Below are positions 8,805 to 17,300 of a DNA stretch of 64,000 bases, one piece after another. The stretch spans positions 62,001 to 126,000 of the forward strand of contig NZ_PVZF01000003.1 in the NCBI RefSeq assembly GCF_003002055.1, written 5' to 3'. The stretch comes from Kineococcus rhizosphaerae (GTDB lineage Bacteria > Actinomycetota > Actinomycetes > Actinomycetales > Kineococcaceae). The translations under genes were made by a program, and so were the position numbers. The notes under the pieces are model-generated. The model was given only the letters and a program-made list of their open reading frames with translations. It had not been told where the DNA came from and made no database searches. Every line of letters begins with the position of its first letter. The stretch's first letter is position 1.

Positions 8805-9649
8805 CAGAGCTCCCCCTTCCGCTCACCGGTCGAGGACCAGGGCGTGAGCAACTTCGCGACGAGGCCGATGAGCAGGTACCCGACGCCCGCGACCGCCCCC
8901 GACAGCAGGGCCAGGCCCCAGATCTGGGCGTAGAGCAGGTTGGTCTGGGCCGCGACGATGAGGATGCCGAGCCCGGAGTCGACCCCGCCGAAGTACTCCC
9001 CCAGCACCGCGCCGAGGAAGGCCGCCGGCGCGGCGAGCTTGAGCGCGGCGAAGACGTTGGGCAGGGCCGCGACGAGCCGCACCTTGACCAGCGCCGTCCA
9101 GCGCGAGCCGCCGTAGGCGTGCACCACGTCCAGCGCCGTGCGGTCCGCGGCCCGCAGCCCGAGCAGGCACCCCACCACGGAGGTGAAGATCACGCTCATC
9201 GCGGCCAGGAAGACCGAGGTGGTGCGCGACCCGGGCGGGGAGACGATGAGGACGATCGGGCCGATCGCGGTCAGCGGGATGCAGTAGGAGATGACGGCGA
9301 CCTGGTTCGCCGCCCCCTCCAGCGGCGGGATCAGCAGCACGACGACGGCGATCGCGATCGCGACGAGGTTGCCCCACAGCCAGCCCTGGGCCGCCGACCA
9401 CGTCGTGACCGACAGGTTGTTCCAGTACGTCGTGAAGCCGGTGTCCCCGAACTGGGCCACCACGGCCCACGGGGTCGGGACGATGCCGCCGGAGCCGAAG
9501 AAGATCGTGCTGACCAGGCTCCAGACGACGAGGACCGCGACGACCCCGATGGCGCCGCCGGCCCACGGGGGCAGGGGACGCCGGGCGCGGGGTGCAGCGA
9601 CGGTCGAGACCTCCGCCTCGGTGCGCGGCGCGACGGACGCCTCGGTCAC
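8804..9649 (-). CDS. ABC transporter permease (SsuC/ThiX-like)
   Basis: The product is 281 residues with a proline/arginine-rich N-terminal tail, then about six membrane segments. Its EAA loop is [20 protein letters not shown] near 180-200, clearly paralogous to the other permease. The GTG start overlaps the ATPase stop (GTGA), and the stop overlaps the next permease by one base. The two permeases and the ATPase are therefore translated as a coupled set. This is the nitrate/sulfonate/taurine/thiamine-precursor importer family. Confidence 0.88.
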   Translation of the reverse strand: MTEASVAPRTEAEVSTVAAPRARRPLPPWAGGAIGVVAVLVVWSLVSTIFFGSGGIVPTPWAVVAQFGDTGFTTYWNNLSVTTWSAAQGWLWGNLVAIAIAVVVLLIPPLEGAANQVAVISYCIPLTAIGPIVLIVSPPGSRTTSVFLAAMSVIFTSVVGCLLGLRAADRTALDVVHAYGGSRWTALVKVRLVAALPNVFAALKLAAPAAFLGAVLGEYFGGVDSGLGILIVAAQTNLLYAQIWGLALLSGAVAGVGYLLIGLVAKLLTPWSSTGERKGEL

Positions 9650-10482
9650 GAGTGCCCCCCGCCGCCGAAGAGGATCTCGGACAACCGGTCGTGGTAGGCG
9701 TGGAACTCCGGCGTGCGCATCATCTCCGGCGTCCGCGGCCGGGGCAGGTCGATCTCGACCACCTCGACGACCCGGCCGGGCCGCGGGCTCATGACGGCCA
9801 CGACGTCGGACAGGAAGATCGCCTCGCTGATCCCGTGGGTGACCATGAGGGTCGTGGCGGGCTTCTGCGTCCAGATGCGCAGCAGCTCGACGTTCAGCCG
9901 CTGACGGGTCATGTCGTCCAGCGCGCCGAACGGTTCGTCGAGCAGCATGACGCTGGGCTGCACCACGAGGCAGCGCGCGATCGAGACGCGCTGGCGCATC
10001 CCGCCCGACAGCTGCGCCGGCTTGGCCTTCTCGAACCCCTTCAGCCCGACCAGGCCGATGAGGTCGTCGATCAGCCCCTTCTCGGGGGTGACCCCCGCCA
10101 CCTCGAGCGGCAGCCGGATGTTCTGCGCGACCGTCCGCCACGGCAGGAGCGCGGAGTCCTGGAACGCGACGCCGAGGTCGTGCCCGCGCTGGAGCTCACG
10201 GGTGGTCAGGCCGTTGACGAGGGCCTGACCACCGGTGGGGGTCTCCAGACCGGCGAGGATCCGCAGGATCGTCGACTTGCCGCAGCCCGAGGGACCGAGC
10301 AGCGACAGGAAGGCGTCCTTGCGGGTGCCGAGGTCCGTCTGCTCGAGGGCCAGGACGCTCTTGCGGCCCAGGTCGAACCGCTTGGTGAGGCCCTGCAGGT
10401 TGAACCCCGTGGCCGCCTCGGGGTGGCCGGCCGGGTCCGTCGTGGCCGACAGGCCGGCGGGGGTGGAGGTCTCTTGCGACAC
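9646..10482 (-). CDS. ABC transporter ATP-binding protein (SsuB/TauB-like)
   Basis: The product is 278 residues. Walker [12 protein letters not shown] is near 62-72, the Q-loop is [12 protein letters not shown], the signature is [13 protein letters not shown], Walker B is [13 protein letters not shown], and the H-loop is VTHG. A 25-residue low-complexity N-terminal stretch precedes the domain. It energises import through the two permeases encoded immediately downstream. The GTG start is 33 bases after the lipoprotein gene. Confidence 0.92.
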   Translation of the reverse strand: MSQETSTPAGLSATTDPAGHPEAATGFNLQGLTKRFDLGRKSVLALEQTDLGTRKDAFLSLLGPSGCGKSTILRILAGLETPTGGQALVNGLTTRELQRGHDLGVAFQDSALLPWRTVAQNIRLPLEVAGVTPEKGLIDDLIGLVGLKGFEKAKPAQLSGGMRQRVSIARCLVVQPSVMLLDEPFGALDDMTRQRLNVELLRIWTQKPATTLMVTHGISEAIFLSDVVAVMSPRPGRVVEVVEIDLPRPRTPEMMRTPEFHAYHDRLSEILFGGGGHS

Positions 10483-10515
10483 GGGGTTGCCCTTCTGCAG
10501 CGGTCAGGCGGGGGT

Positions 10516-11613
10516 TCAGCCGGTGATGAGGTCCGGGTTGTCCTGGTAGACCTCGTCCAGGAGGGACAGGTCGAACAGGTCCTTCGCCGAGATGGTGGTC
10601 CCCATCTCCTCCAGGGACTTGATGTTCTGCTCGACGAGCGCGTCGGTCATCGTGAACAGACCGTTCTTCTTCGTGTCGTCGGAGACGATGAGGGCGGCCT
10701 GCGCCTCCGCCTCCTTCTGCTGCTCGGCCAGGTCCAGCTTCTGGTCCTTGCCGTAGGTGTTGACGGCCAGGGCGGCGCTGGCGGCGGCGTCGGCCACGGC
10801 GTCGGTCCAGCCCTGGATCTCGGCCTTGAGGAACGCCTTGAGCATGTCCCGCTGGTCGTCGATCGTGGACTGCAGGACGGTGAAGGTCTCGGCGACCACG
10901 GGCAGGCCGTTGTCGGCGAAGCCGAGGGTCACGGGGACGATCGGCTGGCCGTCGACCTGACGGGCAGCGAGCAGGATGGGCTCGTTGGTCAGGTAGGCCA
11001 TGAACGCGTCGACGTCCTTGGAGACGACGACGGACGGGTCGTACTGGACGGGCACGATCTCGAACGTCGACTTGTCGATCCCGTTGGCCTTGCAGAAGCC
11101 GTCGAAGATCGTCTCGTTGCCGCCGGTCTGGATGCCGATCCGCTTGCCGGCCAGGTCGGCGACGGTGCGCACGGGCTTGCCCTGCTCCATCGACACGAGG
11201 CAGAAGGGGTTCTTCTGGAAGGTCGTGCCGATGATCTTCAGCGGGGCCTGCTCGTTGACGATCGCCGGGCCGGTGAGCGTCGGGGACGACAGGCCGACGG
11301 TCGCCTTCTTCGACAGGACCATGGCCTCGGCCGCGGTGCCCGCGCTCCCGCCGGCGACCAGGTTGACCTTCGAGAAACCGGCCTTGGTGTAGTAGCCCTT
11401 GCTGTCGGCGAAGTACTCGCCGGCGAACTCGATGTTCTTGATCCAGGACAGCTGCACCGTCAGCTCGCCGAAGCCGGAGGACCCGCTCGAGGACGAGCCG
11501 GTGCTGGAGTCGGTGCCGCCGCCGCACGCCGCGAGGGTCCCGAGCGTGCCGAGGCCGGCGGCTCCGAACAGCAGGGATCGGCGCGAGAGGGGGGAACGAC
11601 GGAGTTCGGACAT
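10516..11613 (-). CDS. ABC transporter substrate-binding lipoprotein (NMT1/THI5-like)
   Basis: The product is 365 residues. The signal peptide carries a twin-arginine (SRRSLLFGAAG) and the lipobox LAAC near residue 29, then a Gly/Ser linker, so it is probably a Tat-exported lipoprotein. The mature part starts LTVQLSWIKNIEFAGEYFAD, typical of the NMT1/ThiY/SsuA fold that binds pyrimidines, sulfonates or similar anions. ATG at 11613 is preceded by GGAGCAGCCC. First gene of the apparent importer-urate operon, divergent from the FMN monooxygenase. Confidence 0.9.
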   Translation of the reverse strand: MSELRRSPLSRRSLLFGAAGLGTLGTLAACGGGTDSSTGSSSSGSSGFGELTVQLSWIKNIEFAGEYFADSKGYYTKAGFSKVNLVAGGSAGTAAEAMVLSKKATVGLSSPTLTGPAIVNEQAPLKIIGTTFQKNPFCLVSMEQGKPVRTVADLAGKRIGIQTGGNETIFDGFCKANGIDKSTFEIVPVQYDPSVVVSKDVDAFMAYLTNEPILLAARQVDGQPIVPVTLGFADNGLPVVAETFTVLQSTIDDQRDMLKAFLKAEIQGWTDAVADAAASAALAVNTYGKDQKLDLAEQQKEAEAQAALIVSDDTKKNGLFTMTDALVEQNIKSLEEMGTTISAKDLFDLSLLDEVYQDNPDLITG

Positions 11614-11690
11614 GGGCTGCTCCGGGAAGGGTGGGGTCCCGTGTCCACGTGACACCGGGGGATGTCGACACTGAAGCACCCGCGCGAGGC

Positions 11691-11705
11691 GGGCGTGTCA
11701 CGCCC
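11691..11705. promoter_or_regulatory. inverted repeat in divergent promoter region
   Basis: GGGCGTG and CACGCCC are separated by one base, a perfect 7-base inverted repeat in the 210-base region between the importer lipoprotein gene and the monooxygenase gene. It could be an operator; this is only a sequence pattern in GC-rich DNA. Confidence 0.3.
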
Positions 11706-11788
11706 GCGTGAACGGCGTGTTACACGGCCACCGCGGTGTGACGATCGTGTTGCGGACGGGACGCGAGCCCCGGCGCCGTGGTCTCATG

Positions 11789-11804
11789 TGAACCGACTGG
11801 TTCA
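11789..11804. promoter_or_regulatory. TetR-type palindromic operator candidate
   Basis: TGAACC-GACT-GGTTCA is a perfect 6-base-arm palindrome centred about 27 bases upstream of the monooxygenase start. Such ACC-GACTGGT cores are common TetR-family targets, and a tetR gene lies convergent to the monooxygenase gene. The link between that regulator and this site is inference. Confidence 0.5.
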
Positions 11805-11823
11805 ACGAGAGGGGTCACGTCCC

Positions 11824-13227
11824 GTGCGCAGAATGCACCTGGGGGTCTTCGAGGTGGCGGCGCCACAGGTCGGCGGGACCCTGTCCTGGTCGCACCCGTA
11901 CAGCGACTCCGTCCACCACCGCGAGCAGCAGCACTGGATCGAGGTGGCGCAGCTCCTCGAGGCGGCGGGTTTCGACTTCCTGTTCTTCGCCGACGGGTAC
12001 GGGTACCCCAGCGTGGGCGGGGACCTCCCCGAGGCGGCCGCCCGCGGGGGCCTGAACTTCACCGGGATCGACCCCATGCTGCTCATCCCGACGCTGGCCC
12101 ACCACACGTCCCGGCTGGGTTTCGTCGTCACGAGTTCCACCGGGATCGACCACCCGGTCGCCATGGCGCGGCGCTTCGCCACCCTGGACCACCTGACGGG
12201 CGGGCGGATCGGCTGGAACGTCGTGACGGGCGCCTCGCAGGACACCATCGCGGGGTTGTTCGGTCACGACGGGATGACGCCGCACGACACCCGGTACGAG
12301 ATCGCCCGGGAGTACGTCGACCTCTGCCTGCAGTTGTGGGAGGGCTGCTGGGAGGACGCAGCCCTGGTGCAGGACAAGGAGTCCGGCGTCTTCGCCGACC
12401 GGTCGAAACTGCACCGCGTCGAGCACGTCGGCAAGCACTTCCGGTCCTCGGGGTTCTTCACCGTGGTGCCCTCGGCGCAGCGCACGCCCGTCCTGTTCCA
12501 GGCCGGGAGTTCCGCGGCCGGGCGGGAGTTCGCGGCCGCCCAGGCCGAGTGCGTGTTCCTGCAGGGCACGACCCCCGCGCACGCCGCCGCGAACGTGGCC
12601 GACCTGCGCGCCCGCGCCGCCGCGGCCGGACGCGACCCGCGCTCGGTGAAGGTCCTCGTCGGCGCCACGGTGACCGTGGCCGCGACCCACGACGAGGCCC
12701 TCGCCCGGCGCGCGGAGTTCGAGGCCCTGCAGACCGACGAGGTCGCCGCGGTGATCTACGCGGGGAACACGGGGATCGACCTGACCGCGCTCGACCCGGA
12801 CCGCCCGCTGTCCCAGATCAACGAGGCGGCAGCCGACTCCCGGATCGGTCAGATGGGCCAGAGCAACATCGACCGGTTCCGCAGGCCCGACGGCAGCTGG
12901 CCCCTGGTCCGCGAGGTGCTCGACGAGTTGCGGGGCCGCGGGACCCGGGGTTTCACGGTCGTCGGGGACCCGGTCGAGGTCGCCGACCAGCTCGAGGAGA
13001 TCATGGACGTCACCGACGTCGACGGGTTCCTCCTCGAGGCCATCTTCTCCCCCGGTGACCACCGGCTCTTCTGCGACCTCGTGGTCCCCGAACTGCGCCG
13101 CCGCGGCCGGCTGCCCGAGCCCGACCACGCCCCCGGGACAGGGTCGCTGCGCGAGCGGCTCGGCGCCGACTCGCCCCGGTTGCCGTCCGACCACCCCGGG
13201 GCGCGCTACGTGCCGACGCCGGCCTGA
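11824..13227 (+). CDS. FMN-dependent LLM-class monooxygenase (NtaA/SnaA/DszA family)
   Basis: The product is 467 residues of the luciferase-like flavin monooxygenase superfamily, which uses FMNH2 from a separate reductase. Typical segments are AGFDFLFFADGYG near the N-terminus, SRLGFVVTSST, GGRIGWNVVTG, TPVLFQAGSS and the C-terminal VTDVDGFLLEA. GTG at 11824 has GAGAGGGG nine bases upstream; the ATG at 11833 is an alternative. Its divergence from the importer suggests it may oxidise the imported compound. Its 3' end overlaps the convergent tetR gene by 22 bases. Confidence 0.88.
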   Translation: MRRMHLGVFEVAAPQVGGTLSWSHPYSDSVHHREQQHWIEVAQLLEAAGFDFLFFADGYGYPSVGGDLPEAAARGGLNFTGIDPMLLIPTLAHHTSRLGFVVTSSTGIDHPVAMARRFATLDHLTGGRIGWNVVTGASQDTIAGLFGHDGMTPHDTRYEIAREYVDLCLQLWEGCWEDAALVQDKESGVFADRSKLHRVEHVGKHFRSSGFFTVVPSAQRTPVLFQAGSSAAGREFAAAQAECVFLQGTTPAHAAANVADLRARAAAAGRDPRSVKVLVGATVTVAATHDEALARRAEFEALQTDEVAAVIYAGNTGIDLTALDPDRPLSQINEAAADSRIGQMGQSNIDRFRRPDGSWPLVREVLDELRGRGTRGFTVVGDPVEVADQLEEIMDVTDVDGFLLEAIFSPGDHRLFCDLVVPELRRRGRLPEPDHAPGTGSLRERLGADSPRLPSDHPGARYVPTPA

Positions 13228-13781
13228 GTGCGGGCGCAGAACCCGTCGAGCGCCCGGTCCTGCACCCGCGTCACCGCGGCCGGGTCCTGGGTGAGGATCA
13301 ACGTCATCTGCAACCCGCGCCACAGCGCGATGAGTTCGGTCGCGAGGGTCTCGGCGTCCTGCGCGCACAGACCCTCGCGGCGGAACCGCGCGGCGGCCGG
13401 CCGGTGCCAGGACGCGATGTCACCCATGAGGTTGGTGTACCCCGGCTCGCGGGTCGCCTGGCCGAACACCTCGAAGAACAACCGCAGGAAGGGCAGGTTC
13501 ACGGGGTTGGCGATGACGTCCCACACCTGCTGCAGGTCGTGCCGGAGGGTTCCGGTGCCGTGTTCGAGGGCCGACCAGGCGTGCTCGAACTCCGGGAAGA
13601 AGTCCCGCGAGACGGCCTGCAGCGCTTCACCGACCAGTTGTTCCCGGCTGCCGAAGTAGTACAGCAGCATCCGGTTGTTGGACCCCACCGCCCGCGCGAG
13701 CCCGCGCAGGGTCGAGGATGTGAGCCCGTGGCCGAGCAGGTGCTCGGCCACCAGCCCCAGCAGCCGATCCCTCTCGTTCAC
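13206..13781 (-). CDS. TetR family transcriptional regulator
   Basis: The product is about 191 residues with an N-terminal helix-turn-helix: LTSSTLRGLARAVGSNNRMLLYYFGSREQLV. The GTG at 13781 is favoured because TACTGT lies seven bases upstream; a GTG at 13790 is also possible. Neither has a Shine-Dalgarno. It is divergent from the deaminase-family gene (30 bases between starts) and convergent with the monooxygenase gene. It could control either neighbour or bind the palindrome at 11789-11804. Confidence 0.85.
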   Translation of the reverse strand: MNERDRLLGLVAEHLLGHGLTSSTLRGLARAVGSNNRMLLYYFGSREQLVGEALQAVSRDFFPEFEHAWSALEHGTGTLRHDLQQVWDVIANPVNLPFLRLFFEVFGQATREPGYTNLMGDIASWHRPAAARFRREGLCAQDAETLATELIALWRGLQMTLILTQDPAAVTRVQDRALDGFCARTQAGVGT

Positions 13782-13811
13782 ACCCAGCACAGTAGTCGGA
13801 GGAGACACCCG

Positions 13812-14786
13812 ATGCGTGACCTCGCCACGTTGCCGAAGGCCCACCTGCACCTCCACCTCGAGGGCGCCATGCGCCCCGGGACCCTCGCCGAGTTCGCGCA
13901 GGAGGCCGGTGAGGCCGTCCCCCCCACGCGGGGTTTCACGACGTTCCCGCACTTCGTCGAGATGTACGACGGGGCCGTCGCCTTCATCCGCACCCGCGAG
14001 CACCTGGCCCGGGTGATCCGCGAGGTCGTGCAGGACGCGGCGGCCTCGGGTGCGGTGTGGATCGAGGCCCAGGCGAACCCGATGTTCTACGTCCCGCAGT
14101 TCGGGACGGCGGACGAGGTCACGACGTTCATGCTCGAGACGGGGCAGGCCGAGGCCGCCCGGCTCGGCATCGGGTTCGGGCTCATGCTCGTGGCGATCCG
14201 CAACCTGCCCCCGGCCGAGGCCGAGGCGCTGGCCGTGCACGCCGCCGGGTTCGCCGGTCGCGGGGTCGTGTCCTTCGGGCTGGCGGCCGACGAGGCGCTG
14301 TTCCCCCCGGCCCCCTTCGAGAAGGCGTTCGCCATCGCCCGCGAGGCGGGCCTGAAGTCCGCCCCCCACGCCGGTGAGCTCCTCGGCCCGCAGAGCGTGG
14401 TCGACGCCCTGGACAAGCTGGGCGCGCAGCGCGTCCAGCACGGAGTGCGGGCGGTGGAGGACCCCGAGCTCGTCCGGCGGCTCGCCGCCGAGGGCACCGT
14501 CCTGGACGTGTGCCCCACCTCGAACGTGGCGCTGTGGGTCGTCCCCGAGATCGGTGCCCACCCGCTGCCCGCGCTGCTGGAGGCGGGTGTGCGCTGCTCG
14601 ATCAACGGCGACGACCCGCTGCTCTTCGGCCCCGGGCTGCTGGAGGAGTACGAGACGGCCCGCCGGGACCTGGGCCTGAGCGACGGCGACCTCGCGGCCG
14701 TGGCGAAGGCGTCGCTGGAGGGGTCGGCGGCCCCCGCCGAGTTCGTCAGCGCGCAGGTGGCCGCGGTCGACGCCTGGCTGGCGTGA
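13812..14786 (+). CDS. adenosine deaminase family protein
   Basis: The product is 324 residues of the ADA/AMP/adenine deaminase family. Metal and catalytic residues are visible in KAHLHLHLEG at the N-terminus, SAPHAGEL near 180-187, QHGVRAVED, and SINGDDPLLFG near 262-272. GGAGGAG precedes the ATG by eight bases. It would deaminate adenosine, adenine or a related aminopurine, feeding hypoxanthine-level purines toward the catabolic genes nearby. Specificity within the family (adenosine, adenine or aminofutalosine) cannot be fixed by eye. Confidence 0.85.
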   Translation: MRDLATLPKAHLHLHLEGAMRPGTLAEFAQEAGEAVPPTRGFTTFPHFVEMYDGAVAFIRTREHLARVIREVVQDAAASGAVWIEAQANPMFYVPQFGTADEVTTFMLETGQAEAARLGIGFGLMLVAIRNLPPAEAEALAVHAAGFAGRGVVSFGLAADEALFPPAPFEKAFAIAREAGLKSAPHAGELLGPQSVVDALDKLGAQRVQHGVRAVEDPELVRRLAAEGTVLDVCPTSNVALWVVPEIGAHPLPALLEAGVRCSINGDDPLLFGPGLLEEYETARRDLGLSDGDLAAVAKASLEGSAAPAEFVSAQVAAVDAWLA

Positions 14787-14882
14787 GCGGGCCGGTCGGT
14801 CGTCGCGCACGACGACGCGAAACGGTTGCAGCACAGAATTTCTAGACATCTGATCGACGCCTGCCGACCTGTCCCCGACAGG

Positions 14883-14909
14883 TCAAGTCCTCCACCGGAC
14901 CTGTCGATC
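14883..14909 (+). promoter_or_regulatory. sigma-28 (FliA/WhiG-type) promoter candidate
   Basis: TCAAGTCC, an 11-base spacer and TGTCGATC match the layout of the flagellar sigma consensus TAAAGTTT-N11-GCCGATAA. It lies upstream of a chemoreceptor gene, the usual regulon. The predicted transcript start is about 70 bases before the start codon. Confidence 0.6.
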
Positions 14910-14941
14910 CCAGGAGAGCTGAAACAGTCGGCGCTGCGTGG

Positions 14942-14985
14942 CTCCCGTCTCCTGACCGGGCTACCACCGGACGGGAGACGGGGAG
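14942..14985 (+). promoter_or_regulatory. 5' leader hairpin masking the ribosome binding site
   Basis: CCCGTCTCC at 14944-14952 pairs perfectly with GGAGACGGG at 14974-14982. An inner CCGG/CCGG stem (14956-14959 with 14967-14970) stacks below the loop. The right arm contains the Shine-Dalgarno for the ATG at 14988, so the fold could limit translation. Confidence 0.5.
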
Positions 14986-14987
14986 TC

Positions 14988-16601
14988 ATGTTCCGAACCA
15001 CGCGAGCCGCGAGGGCCGCCGACCGGGCGGCCGACCAGGCGCAGGCCGGGGCCGCCGACCTGGAGGCCGTCACCGACCTGGTGCGCGCGCTGCACGACGC
15101 GGCGACGCCGGAGGCTGCCGTGACGACGGCGCTGGAGACCATCCGGCACCGCTTCGGCTGGGCCTACGGCTCGTTCTGGCGGCTGGAACGCCCGTCCGGG
15201 TCCCCCGCCCGCGGCGCCCGCAGCGCCGCGCCCGTCCTCGTCTTCGCCCAGGACAGCGGCCAGGTCCCGGGTCAGGCCGGCGAGGAGTTCCGGCGGGTGA
15301 CCCTGTCGGCGTCGTTCGCCGAAGGCGTCGGGCTGTCGGGGCGGGCGTGGCGTCAGCGCGACCTCGTCCACGTCGCCGACCTCGGCGAGCTCACCGACTG
15401 CGTCCGGGCCCCCGTCGCCCAGCGCGCCGGGATCCGGTCCGGCATCTGCTTCCCCGTCCTGGACGGGGGCCAGGTGGTGGGGACGATGGACTTCTTCACC
15501 ACGGAACGCGTCGAACTGTCGCCGGGCCGGTCGGCCGTGCTGCGCACGGTCGCGACGCTGGTGTCCGAGACGCTGGCCCGCCTCGACGAGGCGGTCCGGC
15601 AGGAGAGGGCCGCGCAGGACGTCGCCGCCGTGTCCACGCTGATCCGCGAACTGACCGCGGCCACCAGCGAGGAGCGGGCGCTGCGCGTCGCGCTGGACAC
15701 CATCCGCGCCGACTTCGACTGGCAGTACGGCTCGTTCTGGCGGCTGGACGAGGCCGGTCCCGCCTCCGGTCACGTCCTGCGGTTCGAGCTGGAGTCCGGC
15801 GACGCCGGTGCGGAGTTCCGGCAGGTGACGCTGCAGGCCTCCTTCGCCGAGGGCGTCGGCCTGTCGGGGCGCGCGTGGGCGCAGCGGGACCTGGTGTTCG
15901 TCGAGGACCTGGGCGAGATGACCGACTGCGTGCGGGCCCCCGTCGCCCAGCGCGCCGGGGTGAAGTCCGGCGTGTGCCTGCCGATCGTCGTCGGCGGGCG
16001 CGTCGTGGGCACCATGGACTTCTTCGCCACCCGCACCCTGGTCATGTCCGACAGCCGGCGCGCGGCGCTGCAGAACACCGCCTTCCTCATCGGCCAGGCG
16101 ATGGAGCGGTTCGCCGCGGGGGGCCGGCTGACCCGGGCCGGCGAGGACCTGCTGGCCTCCATCCAGGAGGTCGAGCGCAACGTGGTGGCCGCCACGGGCG
16201 TGGCCGCGCACGGGGAGGCGCTGGCGGCGGAGGCCAACGCGGAGGTCGCGGCCCTGGAGGAGGCGTCGGCCGAGATCAACGAGGTCGTGCGGGCCATCCA
16301 GGCCATCGCGGCGCAGACGAAGCTGCTGGCGCTGAACGCGACCATCGAGGCGGCCCGGGCCGGGGAGGCCGGGCGGGGTTTCGCCATCGTGGCCGAGGAG
16401 GTCAAGGAGCTGTCCGGGGAGACCGAGCGCGCCACGAGCAGCGTCGGGAACCGGGTGTCGACGATCCAGGCGCGGGTGGGCGCGGTGACCTCCTCGCTGG
16501 CCCAGATCAGCGCCGCCGTCGGTGAGATCAACCAGACGCAGTCCATCATCGGCGGGGTGCTCACGGAACAGTTCGCGGTGACCCGCGACATCATCGGCTG
16601 A
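14988..16601 (+). CDS. soluble methyl-accepting chemotaxis protein with two GAF domains
   Basis: The product is 537 residues with no membrane segment. GAF domain one covers about 25-200 and GAF two about 213-375; they are close copies (shared [26 protein letters not shown] and VVGTMDFF). The methyl-accepting signalling tip follows (about 385-537), with [18 protein letters not shown] and [12 protein letters not shown]. No HAMP is seen. It should sense a cytoplasmic small molecule and signal through CheW/CheA. The ATG follows a GGGGAG site inside a leader hairpin and lies downstream of a sigma-28-like promoter. Confidence 0.9.
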   Translation: MFRTTRAARAADRAADQAQAGAADLEAVTDLVRALHDAATPEAAVTTALETIRHRFGWAYGSFWRLERPSGSPARGARSAAPVLVFAQDSGQVPGQAGEEFRRVTLSASFAEGVGLSGRAWRQRDLVHVADLGELTDCVRAPVAQRAGIRSGICFPVLDGGQVVGTMDFFTTERVELSPGRSAVLRTVATLVSETLARLDEAVRQERAAQDVAAVSTLIRELTAATSEERALRVALDTIRADFDWQYGSFWRLDEAGPASGHVLRFELESGDAGAEFRQVTLQASFAEGVGLSGRAWAQRDLVFVEDLGEMTDCVRAPVAQRAGVKSGVCLPIVVGGRVVGTMDFFATRTLVMSDSRRAALQNTAFLIGQAMERFAAGGRLTRAGEDLLASIQEVERNVVAATGVAAHGEALAAEANAEVAALEEASAEINEVVRAIQAIAAQTKLLALNATIEAARAGEAGRGFAIVAEEVKELSGETERATSSVGNRVSTIQARVGAVTSSLAQISAAVGEINQTQSIIGGVLTEQFAVTRDIIG

Positions 16602-16607
16602 CGGCCG

Positions 16608-17300
16608 TCAGGGCGCGGACGAGCGCGGTCGACGCCTGACCGGCGCGGACCTGACCGGCGCGAGGACCGGGAACGGCCGCGCCCGGACGCGGGCGGCCAG
16701 GTTCTGCTGGTGGGCCGCCGCCGCGTCCAGGAGCGCGTCCGCGTCACCGGCCGCGAAGGCGGCGAGCATGCGCCCGTGGTCGTCGTGCAGCTCCTCGGCC
16801 TCGAGGGGTGCGAGGTCGTCCATCGGCCGGTAGGGCTCGGTGAGGTCCCAGACCCGGTCGAAGACCGCCAGCAGCCGCGGCATCGCGGACGGCCGGGTGA
16901 GCGCCTGGTGGAACGCACGGCTCTGGTGGTGGTACTCGCGCTCGTCCGCGGCGGCCGCGGCCCTCGCCAGCGCCTCGTGCGCCCGGCGGGCGGTGTCGAC
17001 GTCGCCCGGCCCGCCGAGCGCCACAGCGACCCGCAGCGCCGCGAGCTCCAGGGTCCCGCGCACCTCGTAGAGCTCGGCGAGCTCGCCCGGCGCGAGCTGT
17101 GCGACGGAGTACCCCCGCCGGGGCTGGTGCTCGACGAGCCCTTCGCCCACGAGCGTCATGAGCGCCTCCCGGACGGGGATCCGGCTGACGTCGTGGGCGG
17201 CGGCGAGCACGTCGACCTCGAGGGCGGACCCCGGCGGGACCACGCCCTCGACGATGTCGCTGCGGATGGCGTCCAGCACCGGACGCGCGCTGGGGCTCAC
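16608..17300 (-). CDS. GntR family (FadR/FCD) transcriptional regulator
   Basis: The product is 230 residues. The winged helix at about 10-75 contains DVSRIPVREALMTLVGEGLV; the FCD effector domain follows, with LYEVRGTLELAALR and a His-rich stretch near 150. The GTG start overlaps the racemase stop (GTGA), so it is the last gene of the permease-racemase-regulator operon. Such regulators often bind carboxylic acids or ureides made by their operon. Confidence 0.88.
   Translation of the reverse strand: MSPSARPVLDAIRSDIVEGVVPPGSALEVDVLAAAHDVSRIPVREALMTLVGEGLVEHQPRRGYSVAQLAPGELAELYEVRGTLELAALRVAVALGGPGDVDTARRAHEALARAAAAADEREYHHQSRAFHQALTRPSAMPRLLAVFDRVWDLTEPYRPMDDLAPLEAEELHDDHGRMLAAFAAGDADALLDAAAAHQQNLAARVRARPFPVLAPVRSAPVRRRPRSSAP

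Noticed and set aside
11824..13227. Bacterial luciferase (light production).
   Set aside because: The protein belongs to the NtaA/SnaA/DszA branch; there are no luxCDE genes.
11600..14800. An anti-phage defence island built around the deaminase-family gene and TetR.
   Set aside because: The deaminase has the standard metabolic ADA layout without fused sensor or effector domains, and the surroundings are catabolic.
14883..14985. A c-di-GMP (GEMM) riboswitch in the chemoreceptor leader.
   Set aside because: I could not find the conserved GEMM core or tetraloop-receptor bases; only a simple RBS-masking hairpin is supported.
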